Assembly (NCBI RefSeq): GCF_001556105.1
Contig: NZ_LSIF01000058.1
Location: forward strand, 1-32,897
Length of the DNA: 32,897 bases
Direction: 5' to 3'
DNA from: Pseudoxanthomonas mexicana
GTDB taxonomy: Bacteria > Pseudomonadota > Gammaproteobacteria > Xanthomonadales > Xanthomonadaceae
Made by a program: the position numbers and the translations under genes. Below are positions 18,741 through 26,964 of this stretch, piece by piece. The notes under the pieces are model-generated. The model had not been told where the DNA came from. It saw nothing but the letters and a program-made list of their open reading frames with translations, and did not search any database. Within the stretch, counting starts at the first letter, position 1; every line of letters starts with the position of its first letter.

Positions 18741-19679
18741 TCAGCCGGCGGCCAGCGCCGACTCGATCAGGGTCTCGAAACGGGTCTGGTCGTAGCGCAG
18801 CAGGATATTGGCCTTGTCCGGCTGCCCCCCTTCCCGGCGCCAGTCCACGACCGAGGCGCCCCGGGCGTGGGCGCCCTGAAGTTCGATCGCCAGCGGCCGC
18901 TCGGCCAGTTCCACGGACCCGTCCGGCGCCAGCACGAAGGCCATGGCCAAAGCGTCAGCCGCGAACCAGTGGTCACCGCGGCGATCGGCGGACCAGGAGC
19001 GGGTCTTCTCGGAGATGCGGTCGTAGAAGCGGGCACGGTCCGAATCGGCCCGCAGCCATTCCGCGACACGCTCGTGATGCAGGCCGTGGGCGATGGTGGC
19101 CTCCCAGTCGGCGAGGTCGTAGCGCTCGAAGGCCTCGAGCACCAAGTGAGCGGCCTCCGGATCGAAGTAGAAATTGAACTCCGCAGCCGGCGTGATGTTG
19201 CCGTGGCAGGTTACCGCACCGCCCATCACCACGAAGCGCGCGATCCGCTTCGGCAGTGTCGGGTCCAGCTTCAGCGCCAGCGCGACGTTGGTCAACGGCC
19301 CCAGCGCGACCAGCACCAGCCGCCCCGCATGTTCGTGCGACAGCCGCAGGATCGCCAGCGCTGCATGTTCGGCCTCCGCCTGGCGGGCGGCGGGCGGAAA
19401 TCCGACGTCACCAAAGCCATCCTGTCCGTGCACGTAACCCGCATCGGGCGACGGATGCAGCAGCGGCGCCGGTGCGCCGGCGAACACCGGAATGTCGTCG
19501 CGTCCTGCCACTTCGCACAGCTTCAACGCATTGCGCACGGTGTGCTGCAGGCCCACGTTGCCGGCGGCGATGGTCAGGCCAACAATGTCGTGGCGCGTAT
19601 CGTTGAAGGCCATCAACAACGCCAGCGCGTCGTCGACGCCGGGATCGGTGTCGATCAGCAGGGGAATCTTGTCCGTCAT
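18741..19679 (-). CDS. Nucleoside hydrolase (inosine-uridine preferring family)
   Basis: 312 residues, typical for the family. Splits the N-glycosidic bond of ribonucleosides to base and ribose, for salvage. The calcium-binding N-terminal signature DTDPGVDDA (10-18) is intact. [20 protein letters not shown] and [16 protein letters not shown] (162-177) are also typical. The C-terminal position usually occupied by a catalytic His before the last calcium-ligand Asp is Ala here (AADALAMA, Ala 241-Asp 242), so leaving-group activation may differ. Cytoplasmic, with no signal peptide. The ATG at 19679 starts with [10 protein letters not shown]. Lies between recG and rpmE2 on the same strand. The preferred nucleoside cannot be read from sequence. 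Confidence 0.9.
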   Translation of the reverse strand: MTDKIPLLIDTDPGVDDALALLMAFNDTRHDIVGLTIAAGNVGLQHTVRNALKLCEVAGRDDIPVFAGAPAPLLHPSPDAGYVHGQDGFGDVGFPPAARQAEAEHAALAILRLSHEHAGRLVLVALGPLTNVALALKLDPTLPKRIARFVVMGGAVTCHGNITPAAEFNFYFDPEAAHLVLEAFERYDLADWEATIAHGLHHERVAEWLRADSDRARFYDRISEKTRSWSADRRGDHWFAADALAMAFVLAPDGSVELAERPLAIELQGAHARGASVVDWRREGGQPDKANILLRYDQTRFETLIESALAAG

Positions 19680-19747
19680 CGTTCTTCGCTTCGTCTATTG
19701 GTCCGCGAGTCTGTCACCGATGCCGGGCCAGCGGAAGCCGCAGCGCA

Positions 19748-21853
19748 TCACGCCGAGGCGTACCGCGCCGCACCACCGACCCATCGCTGGATCACGCGGT
19801 CCGCCACTGCCGGATCATCGGCGAGCAGCCGTTCCGCCAGTGCATGTACCTGCGGCAGCAAGCCCGCATCACGCGCCAGGTCGGCGACGCGGAAGGCCGC
19901 AAGGCCCGTCTGGCGCGTACCCAGCAGTTCGCCCGGCCCGCGCAGTTCGAGATCCTTTTCGGCGATGACGAAGCCGTCGTTGGTTTGCCGCATCGTCGCC
20001 AGCCGGTGCTTGGCCATCATGGAGAGCGGCGGCTGGTACATCAGCACGCAGGTCGATGCGGTGGCGCCACGCCCGACACGCCCGCGCAGCTGGTGCAGCT
20101 GGGCGAGACCCAATCGCTCCGCGTTCTCGATGATCATCAGCGAGGCGTTGGGCACATCGACCCCGACTTCGATCACCGTCGTCGCCACGAGCAGATCGAC
20201 CTCGCCCTCCTTGAACCGGCGCATCGTGGACTGCTTGTCGGCTGCCTTCATGCGGCCGTGCACCAGCGCAACGCGTGCATCAGGCAGCGATGCGGACAGG
20301 GCTTCGAACGTGGTCTGCGCGGCCTGCGCAACGACTTCATCGCTATCGTCGATCAGGGTACAGACCCAGTACGCCTGCCGCCCCTCCGCGCAGGCGGTGC
20401 GGATGCGCTCGACCAGTTCCGGTCGCCGCTCTGCGCTCAGCGCCACCGTCTGCACGGGCGTGCGCCCGGGCGGTAGCTCGTCAATGGCCGACACATCCAG
20501 GTCCGCGTACGCCGCCATCGCCAATGTGCGCGGAATGGGCGTCGCCGTCATCACCAACTGATGCGGCACGCAATTCGTGCCTGCGCCCTTGTCGCGCAAG
20601 GCCAGCCGCTGGTGCACGCCGAATCGATGCTGCTCGTCGACGATGGCAAGACCGAGGTCATGGAAGGTCACGGTCTCCTGCATCAGCGCATGCGTGCCCA
20701 CCACCACCTGTGCTTCGCCCGACGCGACCTGCGCGAGCACCGTGGCGCGCGCCTTGCCGGTGACCTTGCCGGCCAGCCACGCCACACGCACGCCCAGCGG
20801 TTCCAGCCAGGCGCGGAGGTTGGCCAGATGCTGCTCGGCCAGCAACTCGGTGGGCGCGGCGAGTGCCACCTGCTTGCCCGCCTCCACCGCCAGCATGCCC
20901 GCCAGTGCAGCCACCACGGTCTTGCCGCTGCCGACATCGCCCTGCACCAGCCGCAGCATCGGCGAGGGTTTGCCGATGTCCTCGCGGATCTGCGCGAAGA
21001 CGCGCTGCTGCGCCCCTGTCAGCGTGAACGGCAGCGCCTTGACCAGCGCCTTCACCAGGGCGCCCTTGCCCTTCAACACAGGCGCTCCATGCCGCTGCAG
21101 CGCCAACCGCTGCCGTCGCAGGCTCAGGTGATGGGCCAGCAGTTCCTCTATGGCGAGCCTGCGCTGTGCCGGGTGGGTGCCCAGGGCAAGCGCTGCGACA
21201 TCGGCATCACGGGGTGGCCGATGCATGGTCAGCAGCGCCTGTCGCAGCGACGGCAGGCGTAGTCCGTCCAGCAACGTGGCGGGAAGCAACTCCAAACGAT
21301 CGTTGTCCGGCAAGCGCTCCAGTGCCTGGCCGACCAGCTTGCGGATGCTTGCCGGTCCCAAACCCTCCACGGCGGGATAGATCGGGTCCAGAGCATCGCC
21401 GAGCGCCGCGTCATCGTCCTCGCCCAGCACGCGATAGCTGGGGTGCACGATCTCCAGCCCGTGCTGACCAGGCTTGGGCGTGCCATAACAACGAATGCGC
21501 GTACCCACGGCGAACTGCGCGACCTGCGCGGCACGGAAATGGAAGAAGCGCATCACCAGCGTGCCACGGGAATCATCGCTGAGCGCGACCCGCAACACCG
21601 GCCGATAGCGAAAGCCGCGCTCCACTGCGTCCACCCGACCCTCCACTTGCGCCGGTACGCCTGGCTGCAGCAGGCGGATCGGCGTGATCGCCGTGCGGTC
21701 TTCGTAGCGCAGCGGCAGGTGCAGCCACAGGTCCTGCATCGTCAGCAATCCGCGCGCTGCCAGCTTTTCCGCAACGCGTGGACCGACGCCGGGCAGGCGG
21801 CTCAGGGGTTCGGCGGAAAGGTCGATGGACGGCGTGTCGCGACGTGCGGGCAT
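19748..21853 (-). CDS. recG: ATP-dependent DNA helicase RecG
   Basis: 701 residues, close to E. coli RecG (693). Remodels stalled replication forks and branched recombination intermediates. An N-terminal wedge/OB domain begins LSRLPGVGPRVAEKL with a helix-hairpin-helix-like GVG. Helicase motifs include Walker A GDVGSGKT (305-312), the DEQH box (406-409) and TATPIPRT (436-443). The C-terminal helicase half contains LVHGRMK and QLRGRVGRG. I start at the ATG at 21853 (MPARRDTPS). An open frame reaching 21931 would read through the upstream terminator hairpin. No clear ribosome-binding site or promoter is visible in the 35 bases after that hairpin. Confidence 0.95.
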   Translation of the reverse strand: MPARRDTPSIDLSAEPLSRLPGVGPRVAEKLAARGLLTMQDLWLHLPLRYEDRTAITPIRLLQPGVPAQVEGRVDAVERGFRYRPVLRVALSDDSRGTLVMRFFHFRAAQVAQFAVGTRIRCYGTPKPGQHGLEIVHPSYRVLGEDDDAALGDALDPIYPAVEGLGPASIRKLVGQALERLPDNDRLELLPATLLDGLRLPSLRQALLTMHRPPRDADVAALALGTHPAQRRLAIEELLAHHLSLRRQRLALQRHGAPVLKGKGALVKALVKALPFTLTGAQQRVFAQIREDIGKPSPMLRLVQGDVGSGKTVVAALAGMLAVEAGKQVALAAPTELLAEQHLANLRAWLEPLGVRVAWLAGKVTGKARATVLAQVASGEAQVVVGTHALMQETVTFHDLGLAIVDEQHRFGVHQRLALRDKGAGTNCVPHQLVMTATPIPRTLAMAAYADLDVSAIDELPPGRTPVQTVALSAERRPELVERIRTACAEGRQAYWVCTLIDDSDEVVAQAAQTTFEALSASLPDARVALVHGRMKAADKQSTMRRFKEGEVDLLVATTVIEVGVDVPNASLMIIENAERLGLAQLHQLRGRVGRGATASTCVLMYQPPLSMMAKHRLATMRQTNDGFVIAEKDLELRGPGELLGTRQTGLAAFRVADLARDAGLLPQVHALAERLLADDPAVADRVIQRWVGGAARYASA

Positions 21854-21888
21854 GGCACAAGGATGCCGGGAACGGCACCAAACAAAAA

Positions 21889-21912
21889 CCCCGGTATCTC
21901 GCGATGCCGGGG
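21889..21912 (-). terminator. Strong intrinsic terminator after the TonB-dependent receptor gene
   Basis: CCCCGGTATC (21889-21898) pairs with GATGCCGGGG (21903-21912) around a TCGC loop, with one mismatched or wobble position. In the minus-strand transcript it is followed directly by TTTTTGTTT. It ends the receptor/cytochrome/helix operon and lies 35 bases before recG. Confidence 0.85.
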
Positions 21913-21939
21913 CCCACGCCCGACGCGTCACCGCGCGGA

Positions 21940-24390
21940 TCAGAACTTGACGGCCACTTCCATGCCGTACGTGCGCGGCTCGGTGATGGTGGCGCCCACC
22001 ACGCCGAGCGGACCGCGACCGTAGGTATTCAGGCCTTTCACGTACTGGTTGTCGAACACGTTGTTGCCGTAGATCGCCCAGCTCCAGTATCCCTTCGGTG
22101 CGGTCCAGCCGATGCGCATATCGGTGCGTTCACGCGCTTCGCCGATGTCGAGCAGCGCATTGATGCCGCAGTCGCCTTGCAGGTCCGAGCCGGCATTGCA
22201 GCGGCTGCGACCGCGATAGGCGTGGCGTGCCGAGAAACGCAGCTCGCCATGCCCGGCCAGGTCCACCTGGTAAGCCGCACCGAGCGAAGCACTGAAGCGC
22301 GGCTCCCCGGTGGGCTCGCCGTCCAGATCCACGCCCTCCGGTGTCACGTAGTCCTTGTACTTGGAATCGATCCACTCGGCCTGCGCGTCCAGCGTGAACG
22401 CATCAGTCACCTTCCAGCGCATGTCGACATCCAGGCCGGTGGCTGCGAGATCGCCGGTGTCGAACACGAAACGGGGAATGTCGACGGGGTTGTTGGGATC
22501 GGGATCGATCAGGCGCACGGACTGGCGGTTGTCGTAGCGGTAATGGAACAGCGAGGCGTTCCACGCGAAGCGCCCGAACGATTGCTTGATGCCGACCTCC
22601 AGATTCCAGACATCCTCGTTCTCGAACGCCGGTCCGATCTGCAACGCGTTGAAACCACCGGCCTTGTACCCCTTGGCCAACGAACCGAACACCATGGTCC
22701 TCTCATCCAGGCGGTAATCCACGACGAAGCGCGGGCTGATATCGCTCCAGCTTCGCTTGTCGCGCACCAGCATGCCCTTGTTGACCATCGCCGGCGGGTC
22801 GATGAAGGCCATGTCGAAGGTCAGCAACTGGCGCGTGATCGGAATGCCCATCTGCCCCAGTGCGCCGAAGAAGCCCATCGACTCCAGCAGCGCCAGCTTG
22901 GCTTCCAGCTCGGGCGCGTTGCGCGGCGTGTTGAGCCAGGTGAAATCCTTCTCGTCGCGGGTGTAGCGCAGGCCGAAGGTCAGGTTGAGCCTGTCGGTCG
23001 CGCGCCAGATGACATCTCCGAACGCCGCATACGCGGTGGTCGACAGCGTGTTGTTGAAGCGCTCGTTCCAGCGGTCACCCACCAGCGAGACGGGAATGCC
23101 ATTCATTTGCGCCAGCATCGAGGTGAACCCGAACAGACTGCCATCCGGCGTCGGCGCGATGCCGAGGTTGCGCACGATGTTGTCCACCGCTTCGGTATTC
23201 GTGTTCACCTCGCTGGTCTGCTTGGCGTCCTCCTTGAAGAAGCTCGCGCCCGCCACCCAGTCCAGCTGCGCGTTGCTGCCGGCGAATTTGAACTCCTGGT
23301 AGAAAGTCTCGTTGCTCTCGGTGTTGACCGAGTCGATGTACAGGTCGGCGCGATTGGTGCCGTCCTCCTCGGTCTGGTTCAGCGAGTCGTACTGGCGGTA
23401 TGACGACGTCGACGTCAGGTTGCCCCAGGCGAAGGCATGATCGAGGATCAGGGTGACGCCATCGAACGTGCGCCACTCGGCGCTCGCCGCGTCGCTGTAG
23501 GTCCGGACCTTGCGCGGATCCACGTAGTCGGCCGTGTCGACCGGTACCGATGGCCGCTGCGGATACGCCGGCAACGGCACGATGCCGGTGGTGACGCGGC
23601 CCTTCTGGTCCAGGCTCTCGTGGTCCCAGCTCAGCAGCGCGGTGGTGTTGTCGCCCAGCCGCACTTGCCAGGCCGCACGCGCGGCCCACACGTTCTCGCC
23701 CCCCAGGTCCTTGCCGGTCGCACCATCCTGGAACCAGCCATCGCTGTTGTTGAACAGCGCGTTGACGCGCAGGGCCGAGTTCTCGCCGGTCGGGATGTTC
23801 CACATCGCGTCGGCGTACTGTTTGCCATAGTTGCCGAGCCGAAGGCGCAGCCTCGCCTCGGTTTCATCCTGCGGCCGCCGCGTCACCAGCGAGATCGCGC
23901 CCGCGGCGGTATTGCGTCCGAACAGCGTGCCCTGCGGCCCCTTCAGCACTTCGATGCGTTCGACATCAAGGAACGGCAGCAACACGCCACCTCCCCGACC
24001 GCCGTACACGCCATCAACGAAGATGCCCACCGCCGGATCGGTGCCGATGCCGAAGTCGTTGGTCTCCACGCCACGCAGGCGGAACGACGGCTGGGTCGGC
24101 TGGACAGCGTCCACCACCAGGCCCGGCACGAAGGCATCGATGTCGCCGAGGTTCTCCGCCGCGACGTCATCGAGCAGCTTCTGGTCGACGACCTGCAGCG
24201 CGATCGGCACGTCCTGCAGTTCCTGCTGGCGACTCTGTGCGGTCACGGTGATGGTGTCGAGGTTGGTGGCCTGCCGTTCGCCTTCGGGCGTCGCCTGCGC
24301 CCAGGTCGTCCCGCTCGCCCCCAGCACCACGCAACTGCCGAACAGCGCGCGCCGAAGTCCCACGACCAGATTCCGTTGCATCACTCTCAT
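21940..24390 (-). CDS. TonB-dependent outer-membrane receptor
   Basis: About 816 residues. The signal peptide ends near TTWAQ. A TonB-box-like DTITVTA follows (about 45-51), then a plug domain (about 60-170, including GIFVDGVYGGRGGG, VERIEVLKGPQGTLFGRNTAAGAI) and a 22-strand-type barrel to the C-terminal Phe (VAVKF). It would import a scarce ligand across the outer membrane using TonB energy. Two putative loops (about 403-440 and 495-540) are unusually rich in Met and hydrophobic residues, and a Cys pair lies near 732 and 742. The ATG at 24390 is five bases from GGAGG. The ATG at 24393 is too close to it, but possible. It begins 35 bases after the cytochrome gene and so ends a three-gene operon. 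The style resembles receptors for organic substrates more than classic siderophore receptors, but the ligand is unknown. Confidence 0.92.
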   Translation of the reverse strand: MRVMQRNLVVGLRRALFGSCVVLGASGTTWAQATPEGERQATNLDTITVTAQSRQQELQDVPIALQVVDQKLLDDVAAENLGDIDAFVPGLVVDAVQPTQPSFRLRGVETNDFGIGTDPAVGIFVDGVYGGRGGGVLLPFLDVERIEVLKGPQGTLFGRNTAAGAISLVTRRPQDETEARLRLRLGNYGKQYADAMWNIPTGENSALRVNALFNNSDGWFQDGATGKDLGGENVWAARAAWQVRLGDNTTALLSWDHESLDQKGRVTTGIVPLPAYPQRPSVPVDTADYVDPRKVRTYSDAASAEWRTFDGVTLILDHAFAWGNLTSTSSYRQYDSLNQTEEDGTNRADLYIDSVNTESNETFYQEFKFAGSNAQLDWVAGASFFKEDAKQTSEVNTNTEAVDNIVRNLGIAPTPDGSLFGFTSMLAQMNGIPVSLVGDRWNERFNNTLSTTAYAAFGDVIWRATDRLNLTFGLRYTRDEKDFTWLNTPRNAPELEAKLALLESMGFFGALGQMGIPITRQLLTFDMAFIDPPAMVNKGMLVRDKRSWSDISPRFVVDYRLDERTMVFGSLAKGYKAGGFNALQIGPAFENEDVWNLEVGIKQSFGRFAWNASLFHYRYDNRQSVRLIDPDPNNPVDIPRFVFDTGDLAATGLDVDMRWKVTDAFTLDAQAEWIDSKYKDYVTPEGVDLDGEPTGEPRFSASLGAAYQVDLAGHGELRFSARHAYRGRSRCNAGSDLQGDCGINALLDIGEARERTDMRIGWTAPKGYWSWAIYGNNVFDNQYVKGLNTYGRGPLGVVGATITEPRTYGMEVAVKF

Positions 24391-24425
24391 CATGCCCTCC
24401 CGGAAGCGTTGTGCGGAAACCGGCC

Positions 24426-25601
24426 TCAGGTGGCCGGCGGTGGTTCACTGCCCGTACCTGTCGCGGTGTCGCAACTGCCTGTCTGCGCGTTGATCCATGC
24501 CCGGATCAGTTCGACGCCTTCCCGATGCACGACCGAGCGCCCCAGCTCCGGCATCATGATCGCGGGGTCGTCGCTGTCCAACCGGTAATCGAAGATGGAA
24601 TCGGCCGCATGCCCCGGCACGATGTCGTATCGCCGGTTGCCGGTGCCCTTGCCCGCCGCGATGGGCTGCTTGCAGAAGCCCAGCTTCAGGCGATCCTGCG
24701 TACGAGCATCCAGCCACAGGCCCGAGGTGATCGCAGGACCCGTCGCGCTGTGGCAATGACCGCAGTTCACGTCGAGGTAGGCGCGCGCACGCGCATCGAG
24801 CGGCGCCTGCTCGTCCATCGCGCCGGCCAGTCGTGGCGGCGACGCCGGCACCCCGGCCAGATAACCGACGCGCACCAGATGCGCCAGCTGGTTTTCCCTG
24901 CCGCCGGCGTAATCGAACTCGCGATTGAGGTGACGCGCCTTCGGCCCGATCGGCAACAGCTTGCGCGACTTGTTGTCGGTGATGTGGCAGCCGCCGCACT
25001 GGTTCTGGTCCGGCACCTGATAGTCGGCGGCCTCGCGCTTGCCCTGCGCATCGACAAGTTCAAGCGCGACCAGCTCGCCGGTGCGCTTCAGCGTTGCTTC
25101 CGTCTGCGCCTCGTTCCACACGTAAGGCAGCGCTACCCAGCCGTCGGTACGATGCACGAGCAACCGGGTTTCGATCAGACGCACCTTGGCCAGGTCCAGT
25201 GTCTCGCCTTCCAGCGAAGACGTTGATGCCGGCGTACGCGCGACGGACGTTCCGTCCCACGCCTGCCCTTGCGGCAGCGGGTAGTAGAACGTCTTGCTGA
25301 GGATAGTGCCGACGGGGAAATCGAAACTCCGTTCGGCCTGGTACGTCGCCGAGGTGCCCGTCGGCATCCATACGGTGCGCAGCTTGTGTGCGTAGTCGCT
25401 GAACAACGGCGTGTTGAGGTCGTACGGCACCACGCCTTCGTTGAGGCGAAGGCGCCCTGCTTCGATCCGCAGCACGCCCCATTCGCCCAGCGTCGCCGGC
25501 TGGCCTTCGGCGAAGAAATGCACTTCCGGCGCCGGTCGGCAGGCGGGCAGCGCCATGCTGGCTGTAGCCGCCACCAGGATCGCTGCCATGCGATTCCGCA
25601 C
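24426..25601 (-). CDS. Diheme c-type cytochrome lipoprotein, SO2930/HNE_0200-like family
   Basis: 392 residues. The N-terminus VRNRMAAILVAATASMALPAC is a lipoprotein signal with lipobox LPAC, so the protein should be membrane-anchored. Two heme c motifs are present, CGGCH (about 202-206) and CGHCH (about 280-284). A later MMPELG could supply a Met axial ligand. The N-terminal 190 residues are heme-free and contain NTPLFSDYAHK and FDFPVGTILSKTF, which I associate with the SO2930-type family (from memory). I choose the GTG at 25601, eight bases after the helix gene stop, because it gives a basic n-region. The ATG at 25589 is the alternative. It is neither MauG- nor RoxA-like in size or motif arrangement. 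Function is unknown. Electron transfer coupled to the partner helix protein is inferred. Confidence 0.87.
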   Translation of the reverse strand: MRNRMAAILVAATASMALPACRPAPEVHFFAEGQPATLGEWGVLRIEAGRLRLNEGVVPYDLNTPLFSDYAHKLRTVWMPTGTSATYQAERSFDFPVGTILSKTFYYPLPQGQAWDGTSVARTPASTSSLEGETLDLAKVRLIETRLLVHRTDGWVALPYVWNEAQTEATLKRTGELVALELVDAQGKREAADYQVPDQNQCGGCHITDNKSRKLLPIGPKARHLNREFDYAGGRENQLAHLVRVGYLAGVPASPPRLAGAMDEQAPLDARARAYLDVNCGHCHSATGPAITSGLWLDARTQDRLKLGFCKQPIAAGKGTGNRRYDIVPGHAADSIFDYRLDSDDPAIMMPELGRSVVHREGVELIRAWINAQTGSCDTATGTGSEPPPAT

Positions 25602-25609
25602 GCGTGTTC

Positions 25610-26845
25610 TCAACCGCGTTTCAGGTCGACTGCCGGCAGGCGCGGCAGTTCGCAGTCGTGGCGCTTCGCGTCCTTGCTCGGGTTCTTGTAGCCGCCGGGG
25701 CCGTCCGCGTTGATGACGCCGCTGACACCGCGCAGGCAGATCTGCGGCCCGACCTTCTTCCCGTCCACCACCCGGTCCTGATTGAAGTAGCCGTCCCACA
25801 GCACGTCGGGGAAGCTGCCGCGCAAGCCGTAGGTGGCCACCTTCAACGCCTTCAGGTCGAACCCGTCCGGCGAGTCGCCGCCACCCGACAGCGTGTTTCC
25901 GTGGATATGGATGCGCTCCGGGTACGGATCGAAGTTCGGCGACGCGCTGCTGTCCTTGTAGCCGGTGGAGTAGACGCTGGAGACGATGATGTTGGCGGTC
26001 GCGTTGTCGCGGATCTCGTTGCCGAACACCTCGATGTCATCGTTCGAATTGATGACGATGCCCGACCCCGCCGGCACGCTGGCCACCGGCGTACCCTTGG
26101 CGCCGAAGTTCTCGTGGTTGTTGGCGACCACCTTGTTCGCGTAGACGCGGATGTTGCCGCCCTGCTGCGACAACCCGGGCATATTGAAGACGAGGATGCC
26201 GCCGGTGTTCCCGGTCGCCACGTTCTCGTAGACGTCGGCGTTGATGGTGTTCTCGATCTCGATACCGGCCACGTTCTGTTCGGCACGGCTGCGGCGCACG
26301 ATCACGCCGTCCGACTGGCCCACGTAGATGCCGGCGTCGGAAGCGCCGATGGACACCGTGTCTTCGATCAGCACGTTCTTCGTCAGCACCGGGTAAATGC
26401 CGTAGGCACCGTTCTTCGTGCTCGGCCCACCGGTCCACTGGACCTTCACGCCACGGATGGTGATGTTCGACGACTCGCTGATCTTCAGGCCGTCGCCCCT
26501 GGAGTCCTCGATGGTGAGGTTCTCGATGATGAAGTCGTCGCCGTTGACCAGCAGGCCCTCGGCGCCGGCCTTCTGCCCCTTGAAGCTCAGCACGCTCTTG
26601 TCCATGCCGGCGCCGCGGATCGTCACGCCGTTGGCGCGCAGGCTCAGGCCGCGGTCGAAGGCGTGGCGGCCGGCCGGAATCTCGATCACGTCGCCCGGCT
26701 TCGCATCCAGCAGGCGCTCCTGCAGGGTGGTGGCGAAGGCAACATCCGCCGGCGCGACCGGTGCGGTTTCCGGCGCTTTCGGCTGGCAGCCGGCGGCCAT
26801 CAGCGCCACGGTCGTCGCCACGGCCAAGGACTTGGTGCGCTGCAT
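25610..26845 (-). CDS. Parallel beta-helix repeat lipoprotein (SO2929-like family)
   Basis: 411 residues. The lipoprotein signal MQRTKSLAVATTVALMAAGC has Cys 20 in an AAGC lipobox. The mature protein is a right-handed parallel beta-helix. It has regularly spaced short strands such as VTIRGAG, FIIENLTIEDS, ITIRGVKV, VLIEDTVS, VIVRRSRAEQN, VYENVATGN, IRVYANKVVANN, IEVFGNEIRDN and IHIHGNTLSG, a Pel/NosD/carbohydrate-active-like scaffold. Two Cys near the C-terminus (QICLRG, HDCELP) may form a disulfide. No catalytic triad of a known pectate lyase is apparent to me. The ATG at 26845 follows GGGAGGGGAG. It is first in the operon, with the diheme cytochrome 8 bases behind it. These two families are known to me as recurrent neighbours of unknown function. 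Confidence 0.88.
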   Translation of the reverse strand: MQRTKSLAVATTVALMAAGCQPKAPETAPVAPADVAFATTLQERLLDAKPGDVIEIPAGRHAFDRGLSLRANGVTIRGAGMDKSVLSFKGQKAGAEGLLVNGDDFIIENLTIEDSRGDGLKISESSNITIRGVKVQWTGGPSTKNGAYGIYPVLTKNVLIEDTVSIGASDAGIYVGQSDGVIVRRSRAEQNVAGIEIENTINADVYENVATGNTGGILVFNMPGLSQQGGNIRVYANKVVANNHENFGAKGTPVASVPAGSGIVINSNDDIEVFGNEIRDNATANIIVSSVYSTGYKDSSASPNFDPYPERIHIHGNTLSGGGDSPDGFDLKALKVATYGLRGSFPDVLWDGYFNQDRVVDGKKVGPQICLRGVSGVINADGPGGYKNPSKDAKRHDCELPRLPAVDLKRG

Positions 26846-26860
26846 GAGTCTCCCCTCCCA

Positions 26861-26872
26861 TACGCCTGCGTA
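26861..26872. promoter_or_regulatory. Inverted repeat, possible operator in the divergent helix/AraC control region
   Basis: TACGC-CT-GCGTA is a perfect 5+5 inverted repeat 16 bases upstream of the helix lipoprotein start, near where RNA polymerase would initiate on the minus strand. A second inverted repeat follows at 26878-26893. Assignment as an AraC-family site is inference. Confidence 0.35.
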
Positions 26873-26877
26873 GTGCT

Positions 26878-26893
26878 CCGCAGTCTGGTGCGG
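26878..26893. promoter_or_regulatory. Second inverted repeat in the divergent control region
   Basis: CCGCA-N6-TGCGG is a perfect 5+5 inverted repeat. It lies just upstream of the predicted -35 of the regulator gene, where a bound regulator could affect both divergent promoters. Inference from position and symmetry only. Confidence 0.35.
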
Positions 26894-26901
26894 CGGCCCA
26901 T

Positions 26902-26929
26902 GTGACACGGAGGGCGGGAGCGGCATACT
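26902..26929 (+). promoter_or_regulatory. Putative promoter of the AraC-family regulator
   Basis: GTGACA (26902-26907) and CATACT (26924-26929) are spaced 16 bases apart, with five and four consensus matches. Transcription would start near 26936, which excludes the in-frame GTG at 26902 as the protein start. Confidence 0.45.
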
Positions 26930-26964
26930 ACGGGGGGCAAAGCGGACAAGCTGGAGGGGCTTCG

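Noticed and set aside
21854..21931. Extended recG N-terminus starting at 21931
   Set aside because: It would translate through the terminator hairpin, and the added residues do not resemble RecG.
24426..25601. Diheme protein as a MauG-type peroxidase or RoxA rubber oxygenase
   Set aside because: Two CxxCH motifs are shared, but the length, the heme-free N-domain and the surrounding sequence differ. It fits the SO2930-type family better.
25610..26845. Beta-helix protein as a pectate lyase
   Set aside because: The fold is shared, but I cannot see a calcium/Arg catalytic site of polysaccharide lyases. An enzymatic call would be a guess.
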